Positions 6,936-14,018 of a DNA stretch of 16,699 nt are shown piece after piece. Under the pieces are notes generated by a model. It was given only the letters and a program-made list of their open reading frames with translations, did no database searches and was not told the DNA's origin. This DNA comes from Flavobacteriaceae bacterium. Its GTDB lineage: Bacteria; Bacteroidota; Bacteroidia; Flavobacteriales; Flavobacteriaceae. The position numbers were made by a program, and so were the translations under genes. Each line of letters begins with the position of its first letter. Positions within the stretch are counted from its first letter, which is position 1. The stretch is taken from contig CANKLK010000036.1 of NCBI GenBank assembly GCA_947482805.1, positions 1 to 16,699 on the forward strand, read 5' to 3'.

Positions 6936-7562
6936 ATGTTGTTTTATTTACCACTTGTTTTAGGTTTTTTCATTGCTTTTTTGGCGGTTATTCCTCCTGG
7001 ATTAATCAATATGACAGCAGCAAAAATTAGTTTACAAGAAGGTAAAAACGAAGCAATAAGTTTTGCTATTGGTGCTTCGGTGATCATATTTTTTCAAACT
7101 TTTATTGCTGTACTATTTGCTCGATTTATAAGCAACCATCAGGAAATTGTTTCTACACTCCAGGAAATCGGCATTTTTGTTTTTTTCTTGTTAAGTTTCT
7201 ATTTTTTTTGGATAGCCAAAAAGCCAAAGAAAATCAAAACCGATAGTAGAGTCAAAGGAAAATCAAACCGTTTTTTTTTAGGGATGTTGTTGTCTACATT
7301 GAATTTGTTACCTATTCCGTTTTATGCTTTTGCCAGTATGACTTTGGCAACTTCAGGCTATTTTAGTTTTGACAAAATTCCGGTTGCTGAATTTGTAATT
7401 GGCGTCATGAGTGGTTCGTTTACAGTTCTTTACATCTACATAGTTGCCTTTAAAAAAATTGAAAATAAAACAGAATTTCTAATGCGAAACATTAACACTA
7501 TTATTGGTTCGGTGACAACTTTTATGGCTGTGTTGACTTTATTCAAATTACTTTACAAATAA
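6936..7562 (+). CDS. LysE/RhtB-family exporter
   Basis: The 208 residues contain about six hydrophobic helices (about 3-25, 40-64, 73-95, 115-138, 150-172, 186-206). The N-terminal VIPPGLINMTAAKISLQEG (18-36) is the characteristic LysE-family segment with its Pro-Gly motif and the following amphipathic stretch. A basic cytoplasmic loop lies at 95-112. Members export amino acids or related small molecules by proton antiport; the substrate cannot be predicted here. The start directly follows the trmB stop, and the stop overlaps the next start by one base (TAATG), indicating translational coupling. Confidence 0.85.
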   Translation: MLFYLPLVLGFFIAFLAVIPPGLINMTAAKISLQEGKNEAISFAIGASVIIFFQTFIAVLFARFISNHQEIVSTLQEIGIFVFFLLSFYFFWIAKKPKKIKTDSRVKGKSNRFFLGMLLSTLNLLPIPFYAFASMTLATSGYFSFDKIPVAEFVIGVMSGSFTVLYIYIVAFKKIENKTEFLMRNINTIIGSVTTFMAVLTLFKLLYK

Positions 7563-7888
7563 TGGAAGCTAATTTTTTTGAACGAGTTTACGTAATAGCA
7601 CGTCAAATTCCGGAAGGTAAAGTGACTTCTTACGGTGCTATTGCCAAAGCATTAGGGACAGGGCGTTCCGCCAGAATGGTAGGCTGGGCTATGAATGCCT
7701 CTCACAATAGGGAAGACATTCCAGCTCACAGAGTAGTTAACAGAAAAGGATTGCTTTCAGGGAAACATCATTTTGCCGGAACTAATTTGATGCAGCAATT
7801 ACTAGAAAACGAAGGTATCAAAGTTGTAAACAACCAGATTGTCAATTTTGAAAAACATTTTTGGATGCCCAAAGTTAGAGAGCAATAA
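7562..7888 (+). CDS. Alkyltransferase-like (ATL) protein of the MGMT family
   Basis: The 108 residues match the DNA-binding domain of O6-alkylguanine-DNA alkyltransferases: IPEGKVTSYGAIAKALG (16-32), RSARMVGWAM (35-44) with the presumed Arg finger at R38, and PAHRVVNRKG (54-63). The suicidal methyltransferase has Cys in the PCHRV motif; here that residue is Ala (A55). By analogy with known ATL proteins, which have Trp or another residue there, it should bind and flip alkylated guanine without removing the alkyl group, and so flag damage for nucleotide excision repair. It has no N-terminal Ada-like domain. Its start overlaps the LysE-type stop by one base. Confidence 0.88.
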   Translation: MEANFFERVYVIARQIPEGKVTSYGAIAKALGTGRSARMVGWAMNASHNREDIPAHRVVNRKGLLSGKHHFAGTNLMQQLLENEGIKVVNNQIVNFEKHFWMPKVREQ

Positions 7889-7946
7889 ATAGAAGCTTTC
7901 AATAATATTCCTCTAAGAATAAATTGTATTTATTAAGGTATAAAAC

Positions 7947-7974
7947 TTTTCCCTTATCCCTTTTCCCTTTTAAC
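7947..7974. repeat. Short 7-bp-period pyrimidine repeat upstream of mrp
   Basis: Four consecutive 7-mers read TTTTCCC, TTATCCC, TTTTCCC and TTTTAAC. The tract lies in the 160-nt gap between the ATL and mrp genes, just upstream of a good -7 element. Nothing else recognisable lies in the gap. Confidence 0.5.
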
Positions 7975-7985
7975 TATTTTCAAAC

Positions 7986-7993
7986 TATCTTTG
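7986..7993 (+). promoter_or_regulatory. -7 promoter element for mrp
   Basis: TATCTTTG, an exact TAnnTTTG match, lies 55 nt upstream of the ATG at 8049. No clear TTG is seen at -33. It separates the iron-sulfur block from the trmB unit. Confidence 0.55.
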
Positions 7994-8048
7994 CAATCTG
8001 TATTCAGTCTTAATAAAAGATTGTAACTTGTTTATAGTAAGCAAAAAA

Positions 8049-9209
8049 ATGAAATTAGACAGAAAAGAAATCCTTTCAGCATTGGAGACCATAACCATTG
8101 CAGGCGAAGGAAAAAATATGGTGGAAAGCGGTGCGGTAAAAAACGTACTGATTTTTGGTAACGAAGTAAACGTAGATTTATTGATTTCAACTCCCGCAAT
8201 GCACATAAAAAAACGTGCTGAAGACGATATCAAAAAGTTAATTCATGAAAAATTTTCACCAGAAGCTATAGTGAAAGTAAACATCAAAGTTGAAACACCA
8301 ACTCAAAATCCAAACGGCTCGAGCGGAAGCGAACAGGCGCAGCAGATTAAAGGAAAAGCCATTCCGGGAATTAGTAATATCATTGCAGTTGCTTCTGGAA
8401 AAGGGGGTGTTGGAAAATCAACCATTACCGCAAATTTAGCTGTGACACTAGCTAAAATGGGTTTCAAAGTGGGCGTTCTCGATGCGGATATTTATGGGCC
8501 ATCCATGCCGATTATGTTTGATGTGGAAAACGAAAAACCAATTTCGGTTGAGGTCGATGGGAAATCCAAAATGAAACCAGTAGAAAGTTACGAAATAAAA
8601 ATTCTGTCTATCGGTTTCTTTACAGCGCCAAGTCAGGCCGTTATTTGGCGTGGACCAATGGCATCTAAAGCATTAAATCAAATGATTTTTGATGCCGATT
8701 GGGGACAACTCGATTTCATGCTAATCGATTTGCCGCCAGGAACAGGCGATATCCATTTGTCGATTATGCAATCGTTGCCAATTACGGGAGCCGTTGTAGT
8801 AAGTACGCCTCAAGCTGTGGCGTTAGCCGATGCCAAAAAGGGAGTTTCAATGTTTTTATCAGACAGTATCAACGTTCCGGTTTTAGGAATTATCGAAAAC
8901 ATGGCATACTTCACACCAGAAGAGCTGCCAAACAATAAATATTATATCTTCGGAAAAGAAGGAGCCAAAAACCTGGCGGAAGATTTACAAGTGCCATTTT
9001 TAGGGGAAGTGCCATTAGTACAAAGTATACGAGAAGCCGGCGATTATGGTCGTCCAGCAGCCCTTCAAACTGCATCGGTAATCGAAAGGGTTTTTGAAGA
9101 AATTACAAAAAACGTAGTTCAAGAAACGGTAAACAGAAACGAAAGTTTACCGCCAACTGAAGCAATCAAAATAACAACTATGGCTGGATGTTCGGCTGTA
9201 AAAAAATAG
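8049..9209 (+). CDS. mrp: Mrp/ApbC (NBP35-like) P-loop ATPase for iron-sulfur cluster delivery
   Basis: The protein has 386 residues from the ATG at 8049; an in-frame TTG at 8028 is a weaker alternative. An N-terminal MIP18/DUF59-like domain (about 3-80) is joined by a Gln/Ser-rich linker to the ATPase domain: deviant Walker A GKGGVGKST (117-125), DADIYGPSMP (145-154), WRGPMASKAL (200-209) and Walker B region LIDLPPGTGDIHLS (225-238). The family is thought to carry a 4Fe-4S cluster bridged between subunits by a CxxC and pass it to apoproteins. Here the region after IENMAYF (281-287) has no CxxC, and the only cysteine in the protein is C381 in the C-terminal AGCSAVKK. The NifU-domain gene downstream supports a cluster-assembly role. 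Cytoplasmic. Confidence 0.9.
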   Translation: MKLDRKEILSALETITIAGEGKNMVESGAVKNVLIFGNEVNVDLLISTPAMHIKKRAEDDIKKLIHEKFSPEAIVKVNIKVETPTQNPNGSSGSEQAQQIKGKAIPGISNIIAVASGKGGVGKSTITANLAVTLAKMGFKVGVLDADIYGPSMPIMFDVENEKPISVEVDGKSKMKPVESYEIKILSIGFFTAPSQAVIWRGPMASKALNQMIFDADWGQLDFMLIDLPPGTGDIHLSIMQSLPITGAVVVSTPQAVALADAKKGVSMFLSDSINVPVLGIIENMAYFTPEELPNNKYYIFGKEGAKNLAEDLQVPFLGEVPLVQSIREAGDYGRPAALQTASVIERVFEEITKNVVQETVNRNESLPPTEAIKITTMAGCSAVKK

Positions 9210-9213
9210 TATT

Positions 9214-9277
9214 CAGTTTACAGTGACAGTCTACAGTTTATACTGTTTTCTGTGACTGAAAACTGCGACTGAAAACT
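9214..9277. repeat. Intergenic CAGTTT/AAACTG repeat forming an imperfect hairpin
   Basis: GACTGAAAACT occurs twice (9254-9264 and 9267-9277, 13-bp period), and the preceding bases 9214-9240 hold near-complementary copies (CAGTC, CAGTTT). Together they can fold into a long imperfect stem between mrp and the NifU gene. There is no T-run suited to termination. Confidence 0.6.
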
Positions 9278-9288
9278 TAAATAAAGAT

Positions 9289-9528
9289 ATGACAAGCGAA
9301 GAATTAACTCTGAATGTTGAAAAAGCCTTAAGCGAAATCAGACCTTTTCTTAACTCTGATGGCGGTGATATCAGTTTGGTTTCCATTGAAGATGAAAAGC
9401 ATGTAAAAGTCCGACTTCAAGGAGCGTGTACCTCATGCAGTTTGAGTATGAGCACTATGAAAGCAGGCGTTGAAACAACCATCAAAAAATACGCACCGCA
9501 AATAGAAACGGTTGTAAATATTGCTTAG
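9289..9528 (+). CDS. NifU-domain iron-sulfur scaffold protein
   Basis: The 79 residues correspond to the C-terminal NifU (Nfu-type) domain alone: an N-terminal helix, RPFLNSDGGDISLV (18-31), and GACTSCSLSMSTMK (46-59) with the cluster-binding C47-x-x-C50. Nfu proteins bind a 4Fe-4S cluster between subunits and hand it to target enzymes. Length is normal for a stand-alone domain. It follows mrp with a 79-nt gap filled by a repeat, on the same strand and probably in the same unit. It supplies the CxxC that Mrp lacks, though a partnership between them is only inferred. Confidence 0.92.
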   Translation: MTSEELTLNVEKALSEIRPFLNSDGGDISLVSIEDEKHVKVRLQGACTSCSLSMSTMKAGVETTIKKYAPQIETVVNIA

Positions 9529-9555
9529 TTTTTTTGATAATAATCAAGAGTTAAG

Positions 9556-9579
9556 ACTTTGTAACTTTGTAACTCTGAC
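9556..9579. repeat. 8-bp-period repeat upstream of the ferredoxin reductase gene
   Basis: ACTTTGTA occurs twice in tandem followed by ACTCTGAC, in the 90-nt gap after the NifU gene. The second unit contains TAACTTTG, which matches the -7 consensus. Confidence 0.5.
9562..9569 (+). promoter_or_regulatory. Possible -7 element for the ferredoxin reductase gene
   Basis: TAACTTTG matches TAnnTTTG 49 nt upstream of the ATG at 9619. The nearest upstream TTG (9534-9536) is 25 nt away, too far for the normal spacing. The match could arise from the tandem repeat itself. Confidence 0.35.
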
Positions 9580-9618
9580 CCCAAGCCAAAGTCAAACTGA
9601 CGTAGTAAACTAAAAAAA

Positions 9619-10677
9619 ATGATTGAAACAGATATACTAATAATCGGTGCCGGACCAACCGGACTCTTTACTGTTTTTGAAGCAGGATTATTAAAATTAA
9701 AATGTCATATTATAGATGCTTTGCCACAACCTGGTGGACAATTGTCTGAACTCTATCCTAAAAAACCCATCTACGATATTCCAGGGCTTCCAGATGTTTT
9801 AGCGGGTGATTTGGTCAATAATTTAATGGAGCAAATCAAACAGTTTCAACCAGGCTTTACGCTATCCGAAACTGCTGAAACCATAGACAAGTTTGATGAC
9901 GAGACATTTATAGTTACTACAAATAAAGGAACAAAACACCACGCCAAAGCCATAGCAATTGCTGGCGGTTTAGGAACATTTGAACCAAGAAAACCGATCC
10001 TAAAAGATTTAGAATTTTATGAAAAAAAAGACCGAGGAGTAGATTATTTTATAAAAGATCCCGAAAAATACAGAGGCAAAAATGTTGTAATTTCAGGTGG
10101 TGGAGATTCGGCGCTGGATTGGAGTATTTTCCTTTCTAATATAGCAGCTTCGGTAACTTTGGTTCATCGAAGAAATGAATTTCGTGGGGCTTTAGATTCT
10201 GTAGAGAAAGTGCAGGAATTAAAATCGGCAGGTAAAATAAAACTCATAACTCCAGGAGAAGTTATAGGTTTCAAAGGTTCAGAACGAATTGAATCGGTTG
10301 ACATCGAAATCAACGGTGCTCGTATGAATGTGGTTGCCGATTATTTCATTCCACTCTTTGGATTAACACCAAAGCTGGGAGCAATAGCTAATTGGGGTTT
10401 AGAAATCGAAAAAAATGCAATCAAAGTCAATAACGCTTTAGATTATCAAACTAATATTCCTGGAATATACGCTATTGGCGATGTAAACACTTATCCAGGA
10501 AAATTAAAGCTAATTTTGTGTGGTTTTCACGAAGCCACTTTAATGTGCCAAAGTGTGTATCAACGAATAAATCCAGGGAAAAAATACGTATTGAAATATA
10601 CTACCGTTTCCGGAGTAGATGGTTTTGACGGTACAAGGAAAGAAGCCGAGAAGTCTGTAGTAAAATCAATTGAATAA
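9619..10677 (+). CDS. Ferredoxin--NADP+ reductase, thioredoxin-reductase-like type
   Basis: The 352-residue flavoprotein has the FAD-binding GAGPTG (10-15), the NADPH-binding GGGDSALDW (160-168) followed by HRRNEFRG (183-190), whose arginines favour NADPH, and the second FAD motif GIYAIGDV (282-289). The thioredoxin reductase CxxC redox pair is absent. That absence, the C-terminal extension of about 40 residues and the adjacent 2Fe-2S ferredoxin gene identify it as the homodimeric TrxR-like FNR, as in Bacillus YumC and green sulfur bacteria. It should move electrons between NADPH and ferredoxin in the cytoplasm. The ferredoxin gene starts immediately after the stop codon (TAAATG), so the two are co-expressed. 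Confidence 0.9.
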   Translation: MIETDILIIGAGPTGLFTVFEAGLLKLKCHIIDALPQPGGQLSELYPKKPIYDIPGLPDVLAGDLVNNLMEQIKQFQPGFTLSETAETIDKFDDETFIVTTNKGTKHHAKAIAIAGGLGTFEPRKPILKDLEFYEKKDRGVDYFIKDPEKYRGKNVVISGGGDSALDWSIFLSNIAASVTLVHRRNEFRGALDSVEKVQELKSAGKIKLITPGEVIGFKGSERIESVDIEINGARMNVVADYFIPLFGLTPKLGAIANWGLEIEKNAIKVNNALDYQTNIPGIYAIGDVNTYPGKLKLILCGFHEATLMCQSVYQRINPGKKYVLKYTTVSGVDGFDGTRKEAEKSVVKSIE

Positions 10678-11010
10678 ATGGCACAAGACGTTACCATAAT
10701 AATTACCGATCGCAAAGGGGTGAAGCATGAAGTACAGGCGCCGACCGACATGAATTTAAACCTCATGGAGCTTATTCGAATGTATGAACTAGCCGAAGAA
10801 GGAACTATTGGTGTTTGTGGTGGAATAGCAATGTGTGCTTCTTGCCAATGTTATGTTTTGAACGATGTTTTAAAAACGGAACGCAACGACGATGAAGAAG
10901 CGATGCTGTCAGAAGCATATCACGTAAAAAAGAAGAGCAGACTTGGTTGTCAAATTCCAATTACTGCGGAAACAGATGGCTTAGCCATAGAAATTGCACC
11001 GGAGCAATAA
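10678..11010 (+). CDS. Adrenodoxin-type 2Fe-2S ferredoxin
   Basis: The 110 residues have cluster ligands C47, C53 and C56 in GVCGGIAMCASC (C-x5-C-x2-C) and C91 in LGCQIPI, the spacing of adrenodoxin/ISC-type ferredoxins. An acidic stretch around 65-75 (TERNDDEEAML) matches the docking helix used to contact reductases and partners. C58 is an extra cysteine next to the cluster loop. It follows the ferredoxin reductase gene with no gap, so the reductase is its probable electron donor. Likely roles are iron-sulfur assembly or an oxygenase system. No clear terminator is seen in the 40 nt to the convergent DUF3050 gene. Confidence 0.93.
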   Translation: MAQDVTIIITDRKGVKHEVQAPTDMNLNLMELIRMYELAEEGTIGVCGGIAMCASCQCYVLNDVLKTERNDDEEAMLSEAYHVKKKSRLGCQIPITAETDGLAIEIAPEQ

Positions 11011-11050
11011 AAGAATTGATGAACTTGTTTTTTTGGTTTGTCAGCTTTAA

Positions 11051-11836
11051 TTAATTTACTAACTCCAAATTAGCTACAATCTTTTCTTCAATGGCATCCC
11101 AAAGTCCCTTTCTTTTTTCAAGAGCCAAAATAGAAATTTCTTCAACATCATTCCATTTTTGATCATCGTCATTACAAAGTTCAGTAATCATTTGCATAGC
11201 CATTGGTCCATGTTCATCGGCATCTAATTCGATGTGTCTCTCGAAATAATAAATTAGTTTTGATAAATCTGTTTCTGGAAGATTGGCTTGAAAGTTTCTC
11301 AATATTTCTGTAAACATTTTTGGAATCAAATCTTCTCTACCAAAAGTGAAACAAGCCGCAATTTTATGAATTTTTCCCTCTTCTATAATACGGAAAGTAA
11401 AATCTAAAAAAGCTTTTATGTTTGGATGTAAATCACTTTGTTTTATAGCTATAAATACATTTTTAGTTTGAATAACATGATGTAAAAAATTATTTAACCC
11501 ATCAGTATGTGCGCCACAACTTTGCATTGCTTCCATATACATTTCAAAATGGCTTAATCTTCTCCCGTCTATAGTTAAATCACTTTCTTCTGCTAATACT
11601 ATTTCGTTAATTAAATAACGAGTTTGGGTATTTTCGGTAGCAAACCAAGGTGTAGTGGTACACGTTAATTTACTTTGCATGGCTTTTAACAATGACATAA
11701 AATCCCAAACGGCATAGACATGACATTCTAAAAACTGATGTAAGTCTTCGATGGTTTTTACTTTATCGTAAAGCGAGTGTTTCAGTAAGCTTTCTTTTTG
11801 AGACTTAATTTTAGAGTTGATTTCTGCGATATTCAT
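11051..11836 (-). CDS. DUF3050 (heme-oxygenase-like fold) protein
   Basis: I take the ATG at 11836 (261 residues) over the upstream GTG at 11875, because a TACATTTG promoter element lies at 11854-11861, inside the longer version. The protein is all-helical and soluble, and matches the DUF3050 family: ECHVYAVWDFM (37-47), TPWF (62-65), HFEMYMEAM (96-104) and a C-terminal HIELDADEHGPMAM (201-214). The family is placed in the heme-oxygenase-like clan, as I recall it. H201, D205 and H209, with E168 and acidic and His residues around 78-102, resemble the metal ligands of heme-oxygenase-like diiron oxidases rather than a heme site; this is inference. No function is assigned. It is convergent with the ferredoxin gene, a possible but unproven electron donor. 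Confidence 0.8.
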   Translation of the reverse strand: MNIAEINSKIKSQKESLLKHSLYDKVKTIEDLHQFLECHVYAVWDFMSLLKAMQSKLTCTTTPWFATENTQTRYLINEIVLAEESDLTIDGRRLSHFEMYMEAMQSCGAHTDGLNNFLHHVIQTKNVFIAIKQSDLHPNIKAFLDFTFRIIEEGKIHKIAACFTFGREDLIPKMFTEILRNFQANLPETDLSKLIYYFERHIELDADEHGPMAMQMITELCNDDDQKWNDVEEISILALEKRKGLWDAIEEKIVANLELVN

Positions 11837-11853
11837 AGAGATATAATTGTTGA

Positions 11854-11861
11854 CAAATGTA
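11854..11861 (-). promoter_or_regulatory. -7 promoter element for the DUF3050 gene
   Basis: The minus strand reads TACATTTG, an exact TAnnTTTG match 17 nt upstream of the ATG at 11836. It argues against the GTG start at 11875. Confidence 0.5.
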
Positions 11862-11917
11862 AAAATGCTTCCCACAAAAGAGAAGTATTTTGTAGAATTT
11901 TTATCTATTGTTTAATC

Positions 11918-13096
11918 TTATTTAAAAGCCGGAATTCCAGTAATGTCAGCACCGGTTATCAACAAATGAATATCGTGTGTTCCTTCATACGTTATTACCG
12001 ACTCCAAGTTCATACTGTGACGCATGATAGAATACTCTCCGGTAATTCCCATTCCGCCTAAGATTTGACGAGCTTCTCGGGCAATGTGAATTGCCATATC
12101 AACGTTATTTCTTTTTGCCATCGAAATTTGGGCTGTTGTCGCTTTTCCTTCATTTCTCAAAACACCTAATCTCCAAGTCAACAATTGTGCTTTGGTAATT
12201 TCCGTAATCATCTCGGCCAATTTCTTTTGTTGCAATTGCGTTCCAGCAATAGGTTTGTCAAACTGAATACGCTCTTTTGCATAACGTAATGCGGTATCAT
12301 AACAATCCATGGCAGCACCAATTGCACCCCACGCAATTCCATAACGTGCTGAATCCAAACACATCATAGGAGCGCCTAGTCCAGATTTTCCAGGCAATAA
12401 ATTTTCTTTAGGCACCTTTACATTATTGAATACCAATTCCCCTGTCGCACTTGCTCTTAGTGACCATTTGTTGTGCGTTTCTGGAGTAGTAAATCCTTCC
12501 ATACCGCGTTCTACAATTAATCCGTGAATTCTTCCAGATTCGTCTTTCGCCCAAACCACTGCAATATCAGCAAATGGCGCATTTGAAATCCACATTTTAG
12601 CACCATTCAACAAATAATGGTCGCCCATATCTTTAAAGTTGGTTGTCATGCCACTCGGATTTGAACCATGATCCGGTTCTGTTAAGCCAAAGCAGCCCAT
12701 GAATTCTCCAGTGGCAAGCTTAGGTAAATAGTTGCGACGTTGTTCTTCGGTTCCAAATTTCCAGATAGGATACATTACTAAGGAAGATTGTACTGATGAA
12801 GTGGAACGGACACCTGAGTCGCCTCTTTCTATTTCCTGCATGATCAAGCCATACGAAATTTGATCTAAACCGGCACCACCATATTCTTCCGGAATATAAG
12901 GTCCAAAACCACCTATTTCTCCTAACCCTTTTATAATTTGTTTTGGAAATTCAGCACGCTGCGCATAGTCTTCTATAATCGGAGAAACTTCGCGTTTCAC
13001 CCACGCACGAGCAGAATCACGAACTAATTTATGTTCCTCTGTTAGTAAATCATCTAACAAATAATAATCGGGAGCTTGAAATAAATCTGGTTTCAT
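11918..13096 (-). CDS. gcdH: Glutaryl-CoA dehydrogenase (acyl-CoA dehydrogenase family)
   Basis: The 392-residue flavoenzyme should oxidise and decarboxylate glutaryl-CoA to crotonyl-CoA in lysine and tryptophan breakdown, passing electrons to ETF. Family marks include GCFGLTEPDHGSNPSGM, WSLRASATGELVF, ARYGIAWG, QILGGMGITGEY and the C-terminal DITGIPAFK. The catalytic base is E371 in TYEGTHDIH. R97 in RSTSSVQSSLVM corresponds to the arginine that binds the substrate's free carboxylate and is diagnostic for glutaryl-CoA dehydrogenases. Length is that of the mature enzyme. It is preceded by TAGCTTTG and appears to be a single gene; no other lysine-catabolism genes are in the window. Confidence 0.9.
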   Translation of the reverse strand: MKPDLFQAPDYYLLDDLLTEEHKLVRDSARAWVKREVSPIIEDYAQRAEFPKQIIKGLGEIGGFGPYIPEEYGGAGLDQISYGLIMQEIERGDSGVRSTSSVQSSLVMYPIWKFGTEEQRRNYLPKLATGEFMGCFGLTEPDHGSNPSGMTTNFKDMGDHYLLNGAKMWISNAPFADIAVVWAKDESGRIHGLIVERGMEGFTTPETHNKWSLRASATGELVFNNVKVPKENLLPGKSGLGAPMMCLDSARYGIAWGAIGAAMDCYDTALRYAKERIQFDKPIAGTQLQQKKLAEMITEITKAQLLTWRLGVLRNEGKATTAQISMAKRNNVDMAIHIAREARQILGGMGITGEYSIMRHSMNLESVITYEGTHDIHLLITGADITGIPAFK

Positions 13097-13121
13097 CTTT
13101 AATGTTTTAAGAAAACGTTTG

Positions 13122-13129
13122 CAAAGCTA
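13122..13129 (-). promoter_or_regulatory. gcdH: -7 promoter element for gcdH
   Basis: The minus strand reads TAGCTTTG 25 nt upstream of the ATG at 13096. A TTG lies 24 nt further upstream, slightly beyond the usual spacing, within a 10-bp palindrome AACAATTGTT at 13155-13164. Confidence 0.5.
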
Positions 13130-13200
13130 CATAATCTTAATTAAAATTTTGTTCAACAATTGTTATAATTTTTAGAAGCTTTTTCAGATTGAAGTAACCT

Positions 13201-13920
13201 CTATTTTAATTTTTTAAATTCAGTTTTATTGATGAGTAAAAATTCCAAAATAGCCAATTCGTCTTTTTCAATTATCGTTTTTGATTGCGGATTGGCCTCG
13301 CAATAATTAAGGAATTCGGGAATTTCTTCTTTTTTTAATTCCAGTGTTTTAGAAAAAAAGGATTCTTCAAAATTAGCTTTAGCGTACTCCTTAAAGGTTA
13401 TCTTTTCTTCCGGAGCTTTAGGCTTTGGATTATTACTTTTAAACAATTTCCCAACCATTTTTCCTAGCTGGACAAAATCCATTCCTAAAGGTATTTCTCC
13501 GGTATAAATGTCTTTATTTACTGGGTTTGATTGCTGTTTTTCAAGTTTCGCCATCTTTACGCCATTATAGGAAGTGGCTTCTATTTTTATAGCTTTAATC
13601 TGCCGTATCTCCACCTCTTTAAGCGGAATAGGTTTCTCAATTAGTTTAATTAACAGCATGCTTTTTTCAAAGTCTTTGGCTGTCAGGGTATATTTCTGAT
13701 CGGCAAAATTTTCAGACATAAAGACAAGAATATCATCGACTTTGGCTTCAATGTCAAATTCGCCTAAAGGATTGGTTTGGGTGATTTTTTTTGTAATAAT
13801 ATTGATAACGTCTACACTTTTCTGATAACTATCCTGATAGGAAACTTTTCCGTGAATCATTTTTTGCGAAAAGCAGGTACAAGAGAGTAATAAAAATAAG
13901 ATGGAAATAATTTTTGTCAT
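13201..13920 (-). CDS. Exported carboxypeptidase-regulatory-like domain protein
   Basis: The 239 residues begin with a signal peptide (MTKIISILFLLLSCTCFSQ). Residues about 21-95 look like the CarboxypepD_reg-like beta-sandwich found in many Bacteroidota envelope proteins, with TNPLGEFDIEAKVDDILVF (49-67) matching the usual 'T...G.F.i.a..gD.l.f' pattern. Residues 95-239 are a charged, Lys/Glu-rich region with no domain I know. LLSC within the signal could be read as a poor lipobox, but the sequence after it (TCFSQ) fits ordinary Sec cleavage better. No T9SS sorting domain is present, so it is probably periplasmic. Function unknown. Confidence 0.75.
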   Translation of the reverse strand: MTKIISILFLLLSCTCFSQKMIHGKVSYQDSYQKSVDVINIITKKITQTNPLGEFDIEAKVDDILVFMSENFADQKYTLTAKDFEKSMLLIKLIEKPIPLKEVEIRQIKAIKIEATSYNGVKMAKLEKQQSNPVNKDIYTGEIPLGMDFVQLGKMVGKLFKSNNPKPKAPEEKITFKEYAKANFEESFFSKTLELKKEEIPEFLNYCEANPQSKTIIEKDELAILEFLLINKTEFKKLK

Positions 13921-14018
13921 GGGTATTTGAATTTGTTAAACTTCAGTTACTAGAGTTAAGAAATTCCCCCTAGTAAAAGAGGAAGAGTTTGTTAAAGTTT
14001 TAATTCAGCAAGTACAAC

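Noticed and set aside
9211..9288. CRISPR-like repeats between mrp and the NifU gene
   Set aside because: The units are 11-13 bp with 2-nt gaps and dyad symmetry, with no spacers and no cas genes.
11011..11050. Terminator between the ferredoxin and DUF3050 genes
   Set aside because: T-rich sequence is present, but I could not find a stable stem next to it on either strand.
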